Part shown: positions 29,887 to 38,603 of the stretch, in pieces
Layout of the letters: every line of letters starts with the position of its first letter
Numbering within the stretch: the stretch's first letter is position 1
Assembly: GCA_050257395.1 (NCBI GenBank)
Contig: JBLMWU010000053.1
Span: 1-42,794 of the forward strand
Length of the DNA: 42,794 nucleotides
Direction of reading: 5' to 3'
DNA from: JAIRTY01 sp050257395
Lineage (GTDB): Bacteria > Actinomycetota > Actinomycetes > Streptosporangiales > Streptosporangiaceae
Notes under the pieces: generated by a model
The model's input: only the letters and a program-made list of their open reading frames with translations
Told to the model about the DNA's origin: nothing
Databases searched by the model: none
Program-made: the position numbers and the translations under genes

Positions 29887-31446
29887 ATGTCACCGACCGT
29901 CCCGCCCCCCGGGACCATCGGCGAGACCGGCATCGGCGTCTACGACGCCACCGTCGCGGCCCTCAGCGAGGCGCTGGCTGACGGGTCGGTCACCTCCGCC
30001 GGCCTCACCGCGTTCTACCTGAGCAGGATCGCCGAGCTCAATCCCGCCCTCCGGGCCGTTGTCACCGTGAATCCCGAAGCGGAGGCGGAGGCGCACGCGC
30101 AGGACCGCGCCCGCCACGACGGCGCCCCGGCCGGGCCGCTGGCCGGGATCCCGGTGCTGATCAAGGACAACATCGCGGTCCGGGGGCTGCCCGCCACCGC
30201 GGGCTCGCCCGCGCTGGCCGGGACCGAGCAGGGCGACGCGTTCCTGGTGACCCGGCTGCGCGCGGCCGGCGCGGTGGTGCTCGGCAAGGCCAACCTGTCG
30301 GAGTGGGCCAACTTCCGCTCCACCCAGTCGGCCAGTGGCTGGAGCACGCTCGGCGGGCAGACCGCGAACCCGCACGCGCTGGACCGCAACCCGTCCGGGT
30401 CGAGCTCCGGGTCCGGGGCGGCGGCCGCGGCCGCGCTCGCCCCGCTCGCCGTGGGCACCGAGACCGACGGCTCGATCGTCTGCCCGGCGAGCGCCTGCGG
30501 CGTGGTCGGCATCAAGCCGACGCTGGGCCTGGTCAGCAGGAGCGGGGTGGTGCCCATCTCGCTCGCCCAGGACACCGCCGGCCCGATGGCCCGGTCGGTC
30601 GCGGACGCGGCCCGGCTGCTGTCGGCGCTGGCCGGCCCGGACCCGGCCGACCCGGCCACCGCGGCCGCGGCCGGGCAGCCCGCGGACTACACCGCCGCCC
30701 TGGACCCGGGCGCGCTGGCAGGCGCCCGGCTGGGGGTCTGGCGGGACGCCACCCGGGCGGCCGGGCGGCTCACGGCCGCGGTGCTGGAGCAGGCGCTGGC
30801 CGTGCTGCGGGACGCGGGCGCCGAGCTGCTGGACCCGGTGGAGCTGCCGGGCGCGGACGGGATCTCCGACCCGGAGTACCGGGCCCTGCTGCACGAGTTC
30901 AAGCGGGACCTGAACGCTTACCTGGCCAAGCTGCCGGGCACCCACCCGGGCACGCTCGCCGGGCTGATCGCCTACAACGAGGAGCACGCGGGCCAGGTGC
31001 TGCCGTACTTCGGCCAGGAGATCTTCGAGCAGGCCGAGGCCACCAGCGGCGACCCGGCCGACCCGGACTACCTGGCCGCCCGCACCGACGCCAGCCAGCG
31101 GGCCGCCGAGGCGCTGACCGGGCCGCTGGCCGCGCACCGGCTCGACGCGGTCGTCACCCTGACCGCGAACCCGGCCTGGCTGACCGACTACTACCTGGGC
31201 GATCACGACGTGTTCCACACCTCGGGCCCGGCAGCGGTGACCGGGTTCCCGTCGGTGTCGGTGCCCGCCGGTGCGGTCGGCGGGCTGCCGGTCGGCCTCT
31301 CGTTCATCGGGCCCGCCTGGAGCGAGCCCCGGCTGATCGCGCTCGCGTACGCGTTCGAGCAGGCAGCCGGGGTGCGGCTGGTGCCGTCCCTGCGGGCCAC
31401 CTGCCCGCTGCCCACCCCGGCCGGACCGGCCGACGGCCAGCGATAG
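29887..31446 (+). CDS. Amidase signature family enzyme
   Basis: This 519-residue amidase has the full catalytic triad Ser-cisSer-Lys: Lys93 in IPVLIKDNIA, cis-Ser in the Gly/Ser loop PSGSSSGSGAAAAAA (Ser172/173), and nucleophile Ser196 in GTETDGSIVCP. The usual Arg after the nucleophile (GGSIR) is Val here, a feature of one amidase subgroup. It is not GatA: there is no gatB or gatC next to it. It hydrolyses an unknown amide. The start ATG lacks a Shine-Dalgarno sequence and may be leaderless. mshC begins nine bases after its stop, so they are probably one operon. Confidence 0.92.
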   Translation: MSPTVPPPGTIGETGIGVYDATVAALSEALADGSVTSAGLTAFYLSRIAELNPALRAVVTVNPEAEAEAHAQDRARHDGAPAGPLAGIPVLIKDNIAVRGLPATAGSPALAGTEQGDAFLVTRLRAAGAVVLGKANLSEWANFRSTQSASGWSTLGGQTANPHALDRNPSGSSSGSGAAAAAALAPLAVGTETDGSIVCPASACGVVGIKPTLGLVSRSGVVPISLAQDTAGPMARSVADAARLLSALAGPDPADPATAAAAGQPADYTAALDPGALAGARLGVWRDATRAAGRLTAAVLEQALAVLRDAGAELLDPVELPGADGISDPEYRALLHEFKRDLNAYLAKLPGTHPGTLAGLIAYNEEHAGQVLPYFGQEIFEQAEATSGDPADPDYLAARTDASQRAAEALTGPLAAHRLDAVVTLTANPAWLTDYYLGDHDVFHTSGPAAVTGFPSVSVPAGAVGGLPVGLSFIGPAWSEPRLIALAYAFEQAAGVRLVPSLRATCPLPTPAGPADGQR

Positions 31447-31455
31447 CCTGCGCAC

Positions 31456-32778
31456 ATGGATGCGTGGCGCGAGGCGGCTGTCCCCACACTGCCCGGGCGG
31501 TGCCCCGAGCCCGTGGTGCGGGACACCGCGACCGGTGAACTGGCGCAGGCGGCAGCGGGCCGCCAGGCCACCATGTACGCGTGCGGGATCACCCCGTACG
31601 ACGCGACCCACCTCGGCCACGCCGCCACGTTCCTCGCCTGGGACCTGCTGGTGCGGGCCTGGCTGGACGCCGGCCACGAGGTCCTGTATGTGCAGAACGT
31701 CACCGACGTGGACGACCCGCTGCTGGAGCGGGCGGCCCGGGACGGCGACGACTGGCGGGAGCTGGCCGACCGGGAGATCGCCCGCTACCGGGCCGACATG
31801 GAGTCACTGCGGGTGCTGCCGCCGGCCCGGCTGGTCGGCGCGGTGGAGGCGCTGCCCATCATCGAGCGGTTCAGCCGGGTGCTCGCCGACCGGGGCTCGC
31901 TCTACGACCTCGAAGACGACCAGTACTTCTGCCGCGCCTCCGACCCGGCGTTCGGCTCGGTCTCCCGGCTGGACACCGCGGCCATGCTGGAGCTGTCCGC
32001 GGAGCGGGGCGGCGACCCGGGGCGGCCCGGCAAGAAGGACCCGCTGGACTGCCTGGTGTGGCTGGCGGCCCGGCCGGGCGAGCCGTCGTGGGAGTCCTCG
32101 TTCGGCCCGGGGCGGCCCGGCTGGCACGTGGAGTGCGCGGCGATCGCCACCGAGTACCTGGGGCCGGTGTTCGACGTCCAGGCCGGCGGCTCGGACCTGA
32201 TCTTCCCGCACCACGAGATGAGCGCCTCGCACGCCCGGGTGGCTGAGGGGCAGAGCGGGGCGTTCGCCCGGCGCTACGTGCACGCGGGCATGGTCCGCCT
32301 GGACGGCGAGAAAATGTCCAAGTCGCTCGGCAACCTCGTGTTCGTGTCGAGGCTGCGGGAGGCGGGCACCGACCCGATGGCTGTCCGGCTGGCCGTGCTG
32401 GCGCACCGGTACCGCGACGACTGGGACTGGACCAGCGCGGGCCTCGCCGCCGCGGAGCAGCGGCTGAGCCGCTGGCGGGCCGCGGTGAAGCGGGGCCTGG
32501 CCGGTGAGGTGACCGGCGGGACGGCTGCCGGGACCGCTGCTGCGCCGGCGGCCGGGGCGGCGTCAGGGACGGCCGGCCCGGGCGTGCCGGCCGCGGCGGC
32601 GGTGCTGGCCGGGGTGCGGGAGCGGGTCGCCGACGACCTGGACGCGGCGGGTGCGCTGGCCGTGGTCGACCGGTGGGCCGCGGCGGTGACGGAAGCTCCC
32701 GTGCTGCCCGCCGGGTCGCAGGACGAGGCCGCGCTGGTGCGCGACACCGTGGACGCCCTGCTCGGCATCGCGCTCTGA
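31456..32778 (+). CDS. mshC: L-cysteine:1D-myo-inositol 2-amino-2-deoxy-alpha-D-glucopyranoside ligase
   Basis: This 440-residue ATP-dependent ligase joins cysteine to GlcN-Ins in mycothiol synthesis. It resembles class I cysteinyl-tRNA synthetase: MYACGITPYDATHLGHAATF contains the zinc-binding Cys and the HIGH-like HLGH (His52-His55). VQNVTDVDDPLLERA and GWHVECAAIA follow, then the KMSKS loop (286-290). It lacks the C-terminal tRNA-binding part of a true CysRS. An Ala/Gly/Pro-rich insert (about 350-378) is a local peculiarity. It follows the amidase gene by nine bases. Confidence 0.96.
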   Translation: MDAWREAAVPTLPGRCPEPVVRDTATGELAQAAAGRQATMYACGITPYDATHLGHAATFLAWDLLVRAWLDAGHEVLYVQNVTDVDDPLLERAARDGDDWRELADREIARYRADMESLRVLPPARLVGAVEALPIIERFSRVLADRGSLYDLEDDQYFCRASDPAFGSVSRLDTAAMLELSAERGGDPGRPGKKDPLDCLVWLAARPGEPSWESSFGPGRPGWHVECAAIATEYLGPVFDVQAGGSDLIFPHHEMSASHARVAEGQSGAFARRYVHAGMVRLDGEKMSKSLGNLVFVSRLREAGTDPMAVRLAVLAHRYRDDWDWTSAGLAAAEQRLSRWRAAVKRGLAGEVTGGTAAGTAAAPAAGAASGTAGPGVPAAAAVLAGVRERVADDLDAAGALAVVDRWAAAVTEAPVLPAGSQDEAALVRDTVDALLGIAL

Positions 32779-32945
32779 CCGGGGCTGGCCCGCAAGGCCG
32801 GGCGGCCCGGCTGCCCGCTGGCGATGTCAAGACCCAATCGCGGCTGGGGACGGTGGCTGGGGACAGTTGCGAGGAATGATCCGCCCTGTTCACAGCGCGT
32901 TTTTCCGGCTCGCCCCGCGTGCCTGCCGGGCCGGAGCCTGGCGCC

Positions 32946-34337
32946 ATGGACAACACGAACCCGCGGCCGGCCGCCGGTGCCGGCCAGGCCGCCAATCCCG
33001 CCGCCAGCGACACCGTCCGGGGGGACGCGGGCCACCCCGCGCGGCCGCCGGCCCGCCGGTCACAGCCGCCGGTCCGGCTGTCATCGCCGGCCGGCGTGCT
33101 CGCCGCCGTGCCGCATCTGCTGGGCTTCCATCCCGGCCGCAGCCTGGTGGTGATCGGCGCGGACGGGCCGCGCGGCCGGGTGCGGTTTGGCTGCCGCTAC
33201 GACCTGCCTGACCCGCCGGACCCCGGGACGGCGGCCGCCATCGCGGAGCATGCCGCCTCGGTGCTCGCACGGGAGCGGCTCACCACCGTGATCGTCGTGG
33301 GCTACGGCCCGGGCGCGCTGGTCACCCCGGTTGCCGACGTGCTGGTCCCGGTGCTGCGGGAGCGCGGGCTCAGCCTGCGGGAGCTGCTCCGGGCCGAGGA
33401 CGGGCGCTACTGGTCCTACCTGTGCACGGAGCCGGCCTGCTGCCCACCGGAAGGCGTGCCTTTCGACACCGGCAGCCACCCGGTGGCGGCCGCCATGACC
33501 GTGGCCGGGCTGCCCGCCTACCCGGACCGCGAGGCGCTCGCGCGCTCGCTCGGCCCGGTCACCGGCGAGGCCGCCAGCCTGATGCGGGCGGCCACCCGCC
33601 GCGCCTACGACCGGGCCGGTGCGCTCGTGGCCCAGGCGACGCGGGCCGGACAGCCCGGTGCGGATCAAGGCAGCGCGGACCACGCCTGCGCGGGGCAGGG
33701 CGGCGCGGGGCAGGGCGGCGCGAGGCAGGGCGGCGCGAGGCAGGGCGGCCCGGACCACGCCTGCGCGGACCACGCCTGCGCGGACCACGCCTGCGCGGAC
33801 CACGGCAGCGCGGGCCCGGGCGGCGCGGGGCAGGGCGGCGGGGAGCAGGGCGGCGCCTTCCGGTTCGTGCTGGCCGAGGGCAAGCGCGCCGTCCGGGACG
33901 CCATCGCGGCCTACCGCGGCGGCAGCGCGGTCACCGACGACCAGTTCGCCTGGCTGGCGGTGGTGCTCACCGACGTGCGGGTGCGCGACGACGCCTGGGC
34001 CCGGATGGAACCCGAGCACGCCGCAGCCCACCTGCGCCTGTGGACCGACGTGGTCCGGCGGGCCGAGCCCGCCCTGGTGCCCGCCCCGGCAGCCCTGCTC
34101 GGCTTCGTGGCCTGGCAGTCGGGCAACGGCGCCCTGGCCGGCCTGGCCATCGAGCGGGCGCTGGCCGCCGACCCGGAGTACTCGCTCGCGCTGCTGCTGC
34201 GCGACATCGTGGCGGCTGGCGTCCCGCCGTCCGCGGCCCGGCTGCCGATGACCCCGGAAGAGGTCGAGGAGAGCTACGCGCGGCCCGGCCGGGGGCGGCG
34301 GCGGGGCCGCCGCGGCAGCCCCGCGGAGGACCGGTGA
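32946..34337 (+). CDS. DUF4192 protein with a Cys/His-rich pentapeptide insert
   Basis: The protein has 463 residues and is recognisable as DUF4192 by SSPAGVLAAVPHLLGFHPGR, then SLVVIGADG, and RYWSYLCTEPACCPPEG with its Cys cluster, near residue 155-175. It also has the C-terminal FVAWQSGNGALAGLAIERAL. The function is unknown. In actinobacteria the gene is widespread and sometimes near sigma or DNA metabolism genes. Residues 239-303 are 13 pentads (A-D-H-A-C, A-G-Q-G-G and variants) inserted in the middle of the domain. ATG 32946 was chosen, with GGAG about 13 bases upstream. ATG 32919 adds nine residues and lacks support. The 167-bp gap before it holds no gene. Confidence 0.88.
   Translation: MDNTNPRPAAGAGQAANPAASDTVRGDAGHPARPPARRSQPPVRLSSPAGVLAAVPHLLGFHPGRSLVVIGADGPRGRVRFGCRYDLPDPPDPGTAAAIAEHAASVLARERLTTVIVVGYGPGALVTPVADVLVPVLRERGLSLRELLRAEDGRYWSYLCTEPACCPPEGVPFDTGSHPVAAAMTVAGLPAYPDREALARSLGPVTGEAASLMRAATRRAYDRAGALVAQATRAGQPGADQGSADHACAGQGGAGQGGARQGGARQGGPDHACADHACADHACADHGSAGPGGAGQGGGEQGGAFRFVLAEGKRAVRDAIAAYRGGSAVTDDQFAWLAVVLTDVRVRDDAWARMEPEHAAAHLRLWTDVVRRAEPALVPAPAALLGFVAWQSGNGALAGLAIERALAADPEYSLALLLRDIVAAGVPPSAARLPMTPEEVEESYARPGRGRRRGRRGSPAEDR
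33660..33854 (+). repeat. 13 tandem 15-bp repeats within the DUF4192 gene
   Basis: The units run exactly in frame, each 15 bp, with two main types: GCGGACCACGCCTGC (A-D-H-A-C, four copies plus one with CCG) and GCGGGGCAGGGCGGC (A-G-Q-G-G). The order is one ADQGS, ADHAC, two AGQGG, two ARQGG, PDHAC, two ADHAC, ADHGS, AGPGG, AGQGG, GEQGG. Copy number should vary by replication slippage without breaking the frame. Confidence 0.95.
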
Positions 34338-34348
34338 CGCCGGCGGGA

Positions 34349-34367
34349 TAGGGCCTCTGGGGCCCTA
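34349..34367. terminator. 7-bp hairpin between DUF4192 and tmsA
   Basis: TAGGGCC, loop TCTGG, GGCCCTA, 11 bp after the DUF4192 stop. It has no T tract, but its position fits termination before the next operon. Confidence 0.45.
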
Positions 34368-34487
34368 ACTTGCCTCAGGGTAAACTTCCTCAGCTGTTTG
34401 CCCAGGCGGATGCAGGCCTTGCCGATCGGGTCCCGATCCGTTCATCCTCAGGGGGAGCCGGGCGCCCGCGAGCGGAGGGAGACAAGC

Positions 34488-35957
34488 GTGACCGATGCCG
34501 CAGCAGGGGGCGGGCGTGCCAGCGCTCCGCCCGTCCGCACCGTGGGCGGCGCGCTGCCACCGGCCACCGCCGCCCGGCACAGCGCCGCGGTGGCCGCCAT
34601 CCGCGCCGCTTACGCCGCCATTCCGGCCGGTGCCCCGGTCCGGCTGGCCAAGCGCACCTCCAACCTGTTCCGGTTCCGCGACCCGGTGCCCCGGCCGGTC
34701 GCTGGCGCGGGCGGCCTGGCCGGTGCGGGCGGTCTGGACGCCTCCGCCTTCACCAGCGTGCTGCACGTCGACCCGGCGGCCAGGACCGCCGTGGCCGGCG
34801 GGCTGACCACCTACGAGGACCTGGCCGACGCGACGCTCCGGCACGGGCTCATGCCGTTCGTGGTGCCCCAGCTCAAGACCATCACCCTCGGCGGCGCGGT
34901 GACCGGGCTCGGCATCGAGTCCACGTCCCTGCGCAACGGCATGCCGCACGAGTCGGTCACCGCCATGGAGATCCTCACCGGGGACGGCCGGGTGGTGACG
35001 GCCACCCCGGACAACGAGCACGCAGCCCTGTTCCGCGGCTTCCCCAACTCCTACGGGACGCTGGGTTACGCCCTGTCCCTCACCATCGAGCTCGAGCCGG
35101 TCAAGCCCTACGTTCACCTGCGGCACTTCCGCTTCACCAGCCCGGACGCCTGCATGGAGGCGATCGGGGAGGTCGCGGCGGCCGGCAGCTACCAGGGCCA
35201 CCGGGCCGACTTCGTGGACGGGACCGCCTTCAGCACCGGCGAGCTCTACCTGACGGTCGGCGCCTACAGCGAGGTGGCGCCCTGGCTCAGCGACTACACC
35301 GGCCAGCAGATCTACTACCAGTCGCTGCGCGGGCCCAAGGAGGACTTCCTGACCATCCGCGGCTACCTGTGGCGCTGGGACCCGGACTGGTTCTGGTGCT
35401 CCCGGCCGTTCGGCGTGCAGAACCGGGTGGTCAGGCACCTGTGGCCGCGGCGGTACCGGCGCTCGGACGTGTACCGGGCCCTGGTGGCGTTCGACCGGCG
35501 GCACCGGCTGTCGGACACCCTCAACGCCAACCGGCGGCGGGCCCCGCGGGAAGCGGTGATCCAGGACGTCGAGATCCCGCTCGGCAACAGCGCCGAGTTC
35601 CTGCGGTACTTCTCGGCCGAGGTGGGCATGAGCCCGGTCTGGATGTGCCCGCTGCGGCTGCGCGGCGAGCAGACCTGGCCGCTGTATCCGATGAAGCCCC
35701 ACGAGGTGTACGTGAACTTCGGTTTCTGGGGGACGGTGCCCCTGCCCCCGGGCCGTGCCGACGGCTACCACAACCGTCTCATCGAGCAGGAGGTGGCCGC
35801 GCTCGGCGGCCACAAGGGGCTGTATTCCACCTCGTTCTACACCGAGGACGAGTTCTGGGCGCATTACAACGGGCCGGCCTACGCCGAGCTCAAGCACGAG
35901 TACGACGGTGACGGCAGGCTGTCCGGACTGTACGAGAAGTGCGTACGCGGGCGGTAG
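34488..35957 (+). CDS. tmsA: FAD-binding oxidoreductase of 10-methyl fatty acid synthesis (TmsA/BfaA-like)
   Basis: The protein has 489 residues. The PCMH-type FAD domain runs from about 45 to 215: TSNLFRFRD, VAGGLTTYEDLADATLRHGL, then PQLKTITLGGAVTGLGIEST, GRVVTATPDNEHAALF and GFPNSYGTLGYALSL. The C-terminal part resembles DHCR24/DIMINUTO-type reductases (YPMKPHEVYVNFGFWG). In mycobacteria and relatives, BfaA (TmsA) reduces the 10-methylene group made by the partner methyltransferase to a 10-methyl group, giving tuberculostearic acid. GTG 34488 is preferred over an ATG 90 bp upstream, as GGAGGGAG lies about eight bases before it. The partner gene begins 21 bp downstream. Confidence 0.87.
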   Translation: MTDAAAGGGRASAPPVRTVGGALPPATAARHSAAVAAIRAAYAAIPAGAPVRLAKRTSNLFRFRDPVPRPVAGAGGLAGAGGLDASAFTSVLHVDPAARTAVAGGLTTYEDLADATLRHGLMPFVVPQLKTITLGGAVTGLGIESTSLRNGMPHESVTAMEILTGDGRVVTATPDNEHAALFRGFPNSYGTLGYALSLTIELEPVKPYVHLRHFRFTSPDACMEAIGEVAAAGSYQGHRADFVDGTAFSTGELYLTVGAYSEVAPWLSDYTGQQIYYQSLRGPKEDFLTIRGYLWRWDPDWFWCSRPFGVQNRVVRHLWPRRYRRSDVYRALVAFDRRHRLSDTLNANRRRAPREAVIQDVEIPLGNSAEFLRYFSAEVGMSPVWMCPLRLRGEQTWPLYPMKPHEVYVNFGFWGTVPLPPGRADGYHNRLIEQEVAALGGHKGLYSTSFYTEDEFWAHYNGPAYAELKHEYDGDGRLSGLYEKCVRGR

Positions 35958-35978
35958 CAGCAGGAAGGGAAGGCAGGA

Positions 35979-37268
35979 ATGGCGCTGGCCGAGGTATTCG
36001 AGCGGGTGGCGGGTCCCGACGCCCCGGTGGATTTCCGCGCCTACGACGGCAGCCGGGCCGGGAGTGAGGACGCGCCGATCCGGATCACGGTCAAATCGCC
36101 GCTGGCGGTGCGCTACCTGGCGCAGGCACCGGGCGCGCTCGGGCTGGCCCGCGCCTACGTGTCCGGCCACCTCGACGTGGACGGGGACATGTACGCGGCG
36201 CTGGCCCGGATGGCCCCGGCGCAGCAGGCGAAGCTGAGCCGGTCCGAGCGGCTGCGGCTGCTGTCCGAGCTCGGCGGGCCCACGCTGCTGTGGCCGCGGG
36301 AGGCGCCGCCGCCGCAGGAGGTGCGGGTGAACCGCCGCTGGACCGGCGGCCGCCGGCACTCCCGCGGCCGGGACGCCAGCGCGATCTCCCACCACTACGA
36401 CGTGTCCAACACCTTCTACGAGTGGGTGCTCGGGCCGTCCATGGCCTACACCTGCGCCTGCTACCCCACCGAGGACGCCACCCTGGAAGAGGCCCAGGCC
36501 TACAAGCACGACCTGGTCGCCCGGAAGCTGGCGCTGCAGCCCGGCATGCGGCTGCTGGACGTGGGCTGCGGCTGGGGCGGCATGGTCCGGCACGCCGCGC
36601 GGGAGTACGGCGTCAAGGCGCTCGGCGTCACCCTGTCCGCGCAGCAGGCCGCCTGGGCGCAGCAGGCGATCGAGCGGGAAGGCCTGTCCGAGCTGGCGGA
36701 GGTGCGCCACCTGGACTACCGGGAGGTGGCGGAGACCGGGTTCGACGCGGTCAGCTCCATCGGCCTGACCGAGCACATCGGCAAAGCCAAGCTGCCCGGC
36801 TACTTCGCCTTCCTCAACGGCAAGCTCAAGGTGGGCGGGCGGATGCTGAACCACTGCATCACCCGGCCGGACAACCAGGAGCCTGCGCGGCGGGCCGGCG
36901 GGTTCATCAACCGGTACGTGTTCCCGGACGGGGAGCTCGAAGGGCCCGGCTACCTCATGGGCGTGATGAACAACTCCGGGTTCGAGATCCGGCACGAGGA
37001 GAACCTGCGCGAGCACTACGCCAGGACGCTGGCTGGCTGGTGCGCCAACCTGGACGCGCACTGGGACGAGGCCGTCGCCGAGGTCGGCCAGGGCACGGCC
37101 CGGGTCTGGCGGCTGTACATGGCCGGCTCGCGGCTCGGCTTCGACCGCAACGTCGTGCAGCTCCACCAGATCCTCGGGGTGAAGCTGACCGCGGACGGCA
37201 AGTCCGGGATGCCGCTGCGCCCGGACTGGGAGCAGGCCGCCTCCGCGGCCGCCGCGCTGGCCAGCTGA
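35979..37268 (+). CDS. tmsB: Fatty acid C10 methyltransferase (TmsB/BfaB/UfaA1-like, cyclopropane synthase family)
   Basis: This 429-residue SAM enzyme of the cyclopropane-fatty-acid synthase family has HYDVSNTFYEWVLGPSMAYT (substrate/active-site block), CACYPTEDATLEEAQAYKHD, SAM motif I LLDVGCGWGGMVRHA (about 192-206), LSAQQAAWAQQAI, and SSIGLTEHIGKAKL. The length and the long N-terminal domain fit UfaA1-type enzymes, which transfer a methyl group to oleoyl phospholipid to give 10-methylene-stearoyl groups. Read alone it could be a plain cyclopropane synthase. The flavin reductase immediately upstream makes 10-methyl synthesis more likely. The third gene sometimes found with this pair (tmsC) is absent here. 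Confidence 0.88.
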   Translation: MALAEVFERVAGPDAPVDFRAYDGSRAGSEDAPIRITVKSPLAVRYLAQAPGALGLARAYVSGHLDVDGDMYAALARMAPAQQAKLSRSERLRLLSELGGPTLLWPREAPPPQEVRVNRRWTGGRRHSRGRDASAISHHYDVSNTFYEWVLGPSMAYTCACYPTEDATLEEAQAYKHDLVARKLALQPGMRLLDVGCGWGGMVRHAAREYGVKALGVTLSAQQAAWAQQAIEREGLSELAEVRHLDYREVAETGFDAVSSIGLTEHIGKAKLPGYFAFLNGKLKVGGRMLNHCITRPDNQEPARRAGGFINRYVFPDGELEGPGYLMGVMNNSGFEIRHEENLREHYARTLAGWCANLDAHWDEAVAEVGQGTARVWRLYMAGSRLGFDRNVVQLHQILGVKLTADGKSGMPLRPDWEQAASAAAALAS

Positions 37269-37290
37269 CGCCGGCGGCGGGTTCGCGGGC

Positions 37291-37322
37291 CCTGCGGGCC
37301 GGGCACGTCCCCGGCCCGCAGG
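37291..37322. terminator. 13-bp perfect hairpin between tmsB and dxr
   Basis: CCTGCGGGCCGGG, loop CACGTC, CCCGGCCCGCAGG, 22 bp after the tmsB stop and 21 bp before the dxr start. It lacks a T tract. It probably insulates the two operons. Confidence 0.65.
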
Positions 37323-37343
37323 CGGCTGCGGCAGAATGACCTC

Positions 37344-38603
37344 GTGACCCCATCGACCTCGCGACGGCGCGACGTCGTCCTGCTCGGCTCGACCGGATCG
37401 GTGGGGACCCAGGCGGCCGACGTCATCCGGCGCAACCCCGGGCGGTTCCGGGTGGCCGGGCTGGCGGCGGGCGGCGGCAACCCCGGGTTGCTGGCCGCTC
37501 AGGCGATCGAGTTCGGGGCCGAGGTGGTCGCCGTCGAGCGGGCGGACAGCGCCCCGGCCCTGCAGGAGGCCGTGCGCGAGGAGGCCCGGCACGCCCGGGC
37601 GGCTGCGACGGCGGCCGGGGCCGGCTCCGGGGGGGTTCCGTTCCCGAAAATCCTGGCCGGGCCGGACGCGGTCGCCGAGGTGGCCGCCTGGCCGTGCGAC
37701 GTGGTGCTCAACGCGGTCACCGGGTTCAGCGGGCTGGCCGCCACCCTCGCGGCGCTGGACGCCGGCCGGATGCTCGCGCTGGCCAACAAGGAGTCCCTGA
37801 TCGTGGGCGGGCCGCTGGTCGCCGGGCGGGCCGCGCCCGGCCAGCTGGTGCCGGTGGACTCCGAGCATTCGGCGATCGCCCAGTGCCTGCGCGGCGGCAG
37901 CGCCGGGGAGGTGGCCAAGCTGGTGCTGACCGCCAGCGGCGGCCCGTTCCTGCACCGCAGCCGGGCCGAGCTGGCGGACATCACCCCCCAGGACGCCCTG
38001 GCCCACCCGACCTGGAACATGGGCCCGGTCATCACCATCAACTCGGCCACCCTGGTCAACAAGGGCCTGGAGCTGATCGAGGCGCACCTGCTGTTCGGCA
38101 TCGGGTTCGACCGGATCGACGTGGTGGTGCACCGGCAGTCGATCATCCACTCCATGGTCGAGTTCGCGGACGGCTCGACGATCGCCCAGGCCAGCCCGCC
38201 CGACATGCGGATCCCGATCGCCCTGGCGCTGGGCTGGCCGGACCGGGTGCCCGGCGCCGCGCCGGCCATCGACTGGACGTCCGCGCAGACCTGGACCTTC
38301 GAGCCGCTGGACGAAGAGGCCTTCCCGGCCGTCCGGATCGCCCGGGAGGCGGGCGAGGCGGGCGGCACCGCGCCCGCGGCCTACAACGCGGCCAACGAGG
38401 TGTGCGTGGCCGCTTTCCTGGCGGGCGGCATCTCGTTTGCCCGGATCGTCGACGTAGTGGCCCAGGTAGTCTCTGAGCATGACGGCCAGACGGGGGATGC
38501 CGTGTCGCTTGATGACATTCGCGCCGTAGACGGCTGGGCGCGCGCGCGTGCCCGCGAACTGGCCGCGGGCGGTCCGAGCAGGAGGGGAGAGTCCGCCGGA
38601 TGA
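37344..38603 (+). CDS. dxr: 1-deoxy-D-xylulose-5-phosphate reductoisomerase
   Basis: This 419-residue MEP-pathway enzyme converts DXP to 2-C-methyl-D-erythritol 4-phosphate with NADPH and a divalent metal. The N-terminal NADPH loop is LLGSTGSVGTQ, the metal-ligand region VDSEHSAIAQCL (Asp and Glu), then ANKESLIVGG, LTASGGPFL and PTWNMGPVITINSATLVNKG. Around 80-105 there is an Ala/Gly-rich stretch typical of actinobacterial versions. GTG start. The stop overlaps the rip start (ATGA), so the two are coupled. Confidence 0.97.
   Translation: MTPSTSRRRDVVLLGSTGSVGTQAADVIRRNPGRFRVAGLAAGGGNPGLLAAQAIEFGAEVVAVERADSAPALQEAVREEARHARAAATAAGAGSGGVPFPKILAGPDAVAEVAAWPCDVVLNAVTGFSGLAATLAALDAGRMLALANKESLIVGGPLVAGRAAPGQLVPVDSEHSAIAQCLRGGSAGEVAKLVLTASGGPFLHRSRAELADITPQDALAHPTWNMGPVITINSATLVNKGLELIEAHLLFGIGFDRIDVVVHRQSIIHSMVEFADGSTIAQASPPDMRIPIALALGWPDRVPGAAPAIDWTSAQTWTFEPLDEEAFPAVRIAREAGEAGGTAPAAYNAANEVCVAAFLAGGISFARIVDVVAQVVSEHDGQTGDAVSLDDIRAVDGWARARARELAAGGPSRRGESAG

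Noticed and set aside
33660..33854. CRISPR or intergenic repeat
   Set aside because: The repeats are 15 bp, in frame, without spacers, and lie in the middle of a protein-coding domain.
34365..38480. Minus-strand open frame of 1371 codons opposite tmsA, tmsB and dxr
   Set aside because: It is a GC-skew artefact antisense to three genes with clear family motifs. Its composition (His/Arg/Gln/Pro-rich) shows no domain.
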